From: Echinococcus granulosus
Lineage: Eukaryota > Platyhelminthes > Cestoda > Cyclophyllidea > Taeniidae
Length of the DNA: 64,000 nucleotides
Reading direction: 5' to 3'
Assembly: GCF_000524195.1 (NCBI RefSeq)
Contig: NW_020170392.1
Coordinates: 417,069 to 481,068 of the forward strand
Numbering within the stretch: the first letter of the stretch is position 1; every line of letters starts with the position of its first letter. The position numbers and the translations under genes are program-made. The notes below the pieces were generated by a model that was not told the DNA's origin, ran no database searches, and saw only the letters and a program-made list of their open reading frames with translations. Positions 63,401-64,000 of this stretch are shown here, piece by piece.

Positions 63401-64000
63401 AGCCGCTCTGATTTCTTACAATTAGCCCCATGGAAATGAATTGTGAAAACCTCTTACGATTGTACTTTGAATGTAGTGGTCAGGATCGCAATCCAGAAAC
63501 TTGATGGCCTCTTCTTTATATGTTTCCCATGAAAGTGAATGGTACGCGAATTATTCTCGACTTCGAGCATTCTCCAGGCTTCAACTTTTTGCCCACATAA
63601 GTTTCATTCTGATGCGCTTCGTCTCGAAGAGAGTGTGATATTCCATAATTCAAGCTAAGCTCATTACTTTTTATATGCTTCGGTCATCTCTCTAGCCCTA
63701 CGGTTAATTGCAATTCCCAGGAAAACTCGTTTTCACCTAAACAGAGAAGAATCACCACACAGAGTGCTGAAGAATGAGGGGTGTGTGATAAAATATCCAA
63801 CTCTGTGGGCTCTGCATTCTTCGCGACTGACATAATCCTTGTTATGGTATCCTGTACACGCCCACAGCCTCCCAGCTCCCTCGTGCACACTCGCATGCCC
63901 TAAAGGCGGTGTTCGGGGATGACCTAGAGCGCTAATGAAATGCTTCAAATATTTGTTTGGCTCTCCCTTTCGGTTTCGCAGGAACGTTAGGGCTCCGACT
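60500..64000. other. Right-hand stretch without a recognisable gene
   Basis: Open frames are short (up to 89 codons at 60558) and show no known domain, splice-linked partner or repeat match I could confirm. The next gene presumably lies beyond the window. Confidence 0.5.

Noticed and set aside
1..64000. CRISPR arrays, bacterial-type operons, rRNA and tRNA genes
   Set aside because: No regularly spaced direct repeats, ribosome-binding-site-led gene runs, rRNA blocks or convincing cloverleafs were seen. Gene structure is plainly eukaryotic.

Overview
This is nuclear DNA of a parasitic flatworm; a tapeworm is my best guess, a fluke is possible. The base composition is moderately AT-rich. Genes are split by GT-AG introns of two very different sizes: many of only 28-48 bp, and others of hundreds to thousands of bp. 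The standard code works throughout. The animal orthologues are recognisable but strongly diverged. Several genes have a splice-acceptor sequence at or just before the start codon, as expected where spliced-leader trans-splicing occurs. The flatworm assignment is inference, because no species-level marker is present.

Nine protein-coding genes can be assembled exon by exon with consistent reading phase. From left to right they are: a P2X ATP-gated channel (minus, 3430-7271, C-terminal tail not found); a tetraspanin (plus, 10104-12539); the WW-domain adaptor WAC (plus, 14982-19918); mitochondrial ribosomal protein L16 (minus, 20343-21424); a TMEM59-family membrane protein (plus, 21896-23146); tRNA-His guanylyltransferase THG1 (plus, 24189-33865, with a 6.4 kb first intron); mitochondrial ribosomal protein L22 (plus, 35556-36757); an intronless, divergent CFAP20 (minus, 40673-41239); and the Polycomb-group protein SFMBT (minus, 41905-45353). 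A tenth gene, trimethylguanosine synthase TGS1 (plus, 49594-59943), closes the gene-bearing part. Only its extreme 5' end is tentative.

Between and inside the genes lies a diverged interspersed repeat. Its head module is seen at about 28.2, 30.4, 57.1 and 57.9 kb, with a short reverse remnant near 37.9 kb. Its body and tail are seen at 7.5-8.0 and 57.2-57.7 kb, with reverse-strand fragments at the left window edge and near 9.0 kb. The stretches 0.25-3.4, 12.9-14.9, 36.8-40.6, 45.4-49.5 and 60-64 kb hold no gene I can support, apart from one possible terminal exon at 38.2-38.4 kb.

The genes are housekeeping and signalling genes, not a pathway cluster. Three links are worth noting. MRPL16 and MRPL22 belong to the same mitochondrial large ribosomal subunit. 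THG1 appears able to gain a mitochondrial-type leader. TGS1 makes the cap carried by snRNAs, and probably by the spliced-leader RNA that these gene starts seem built to receive. MRPL16 and TMEM59 start back to back only 471 bp apart, and WAC and MRPL16 end tail to tail 424 bp apart. I found no convincing new multi-gene system.
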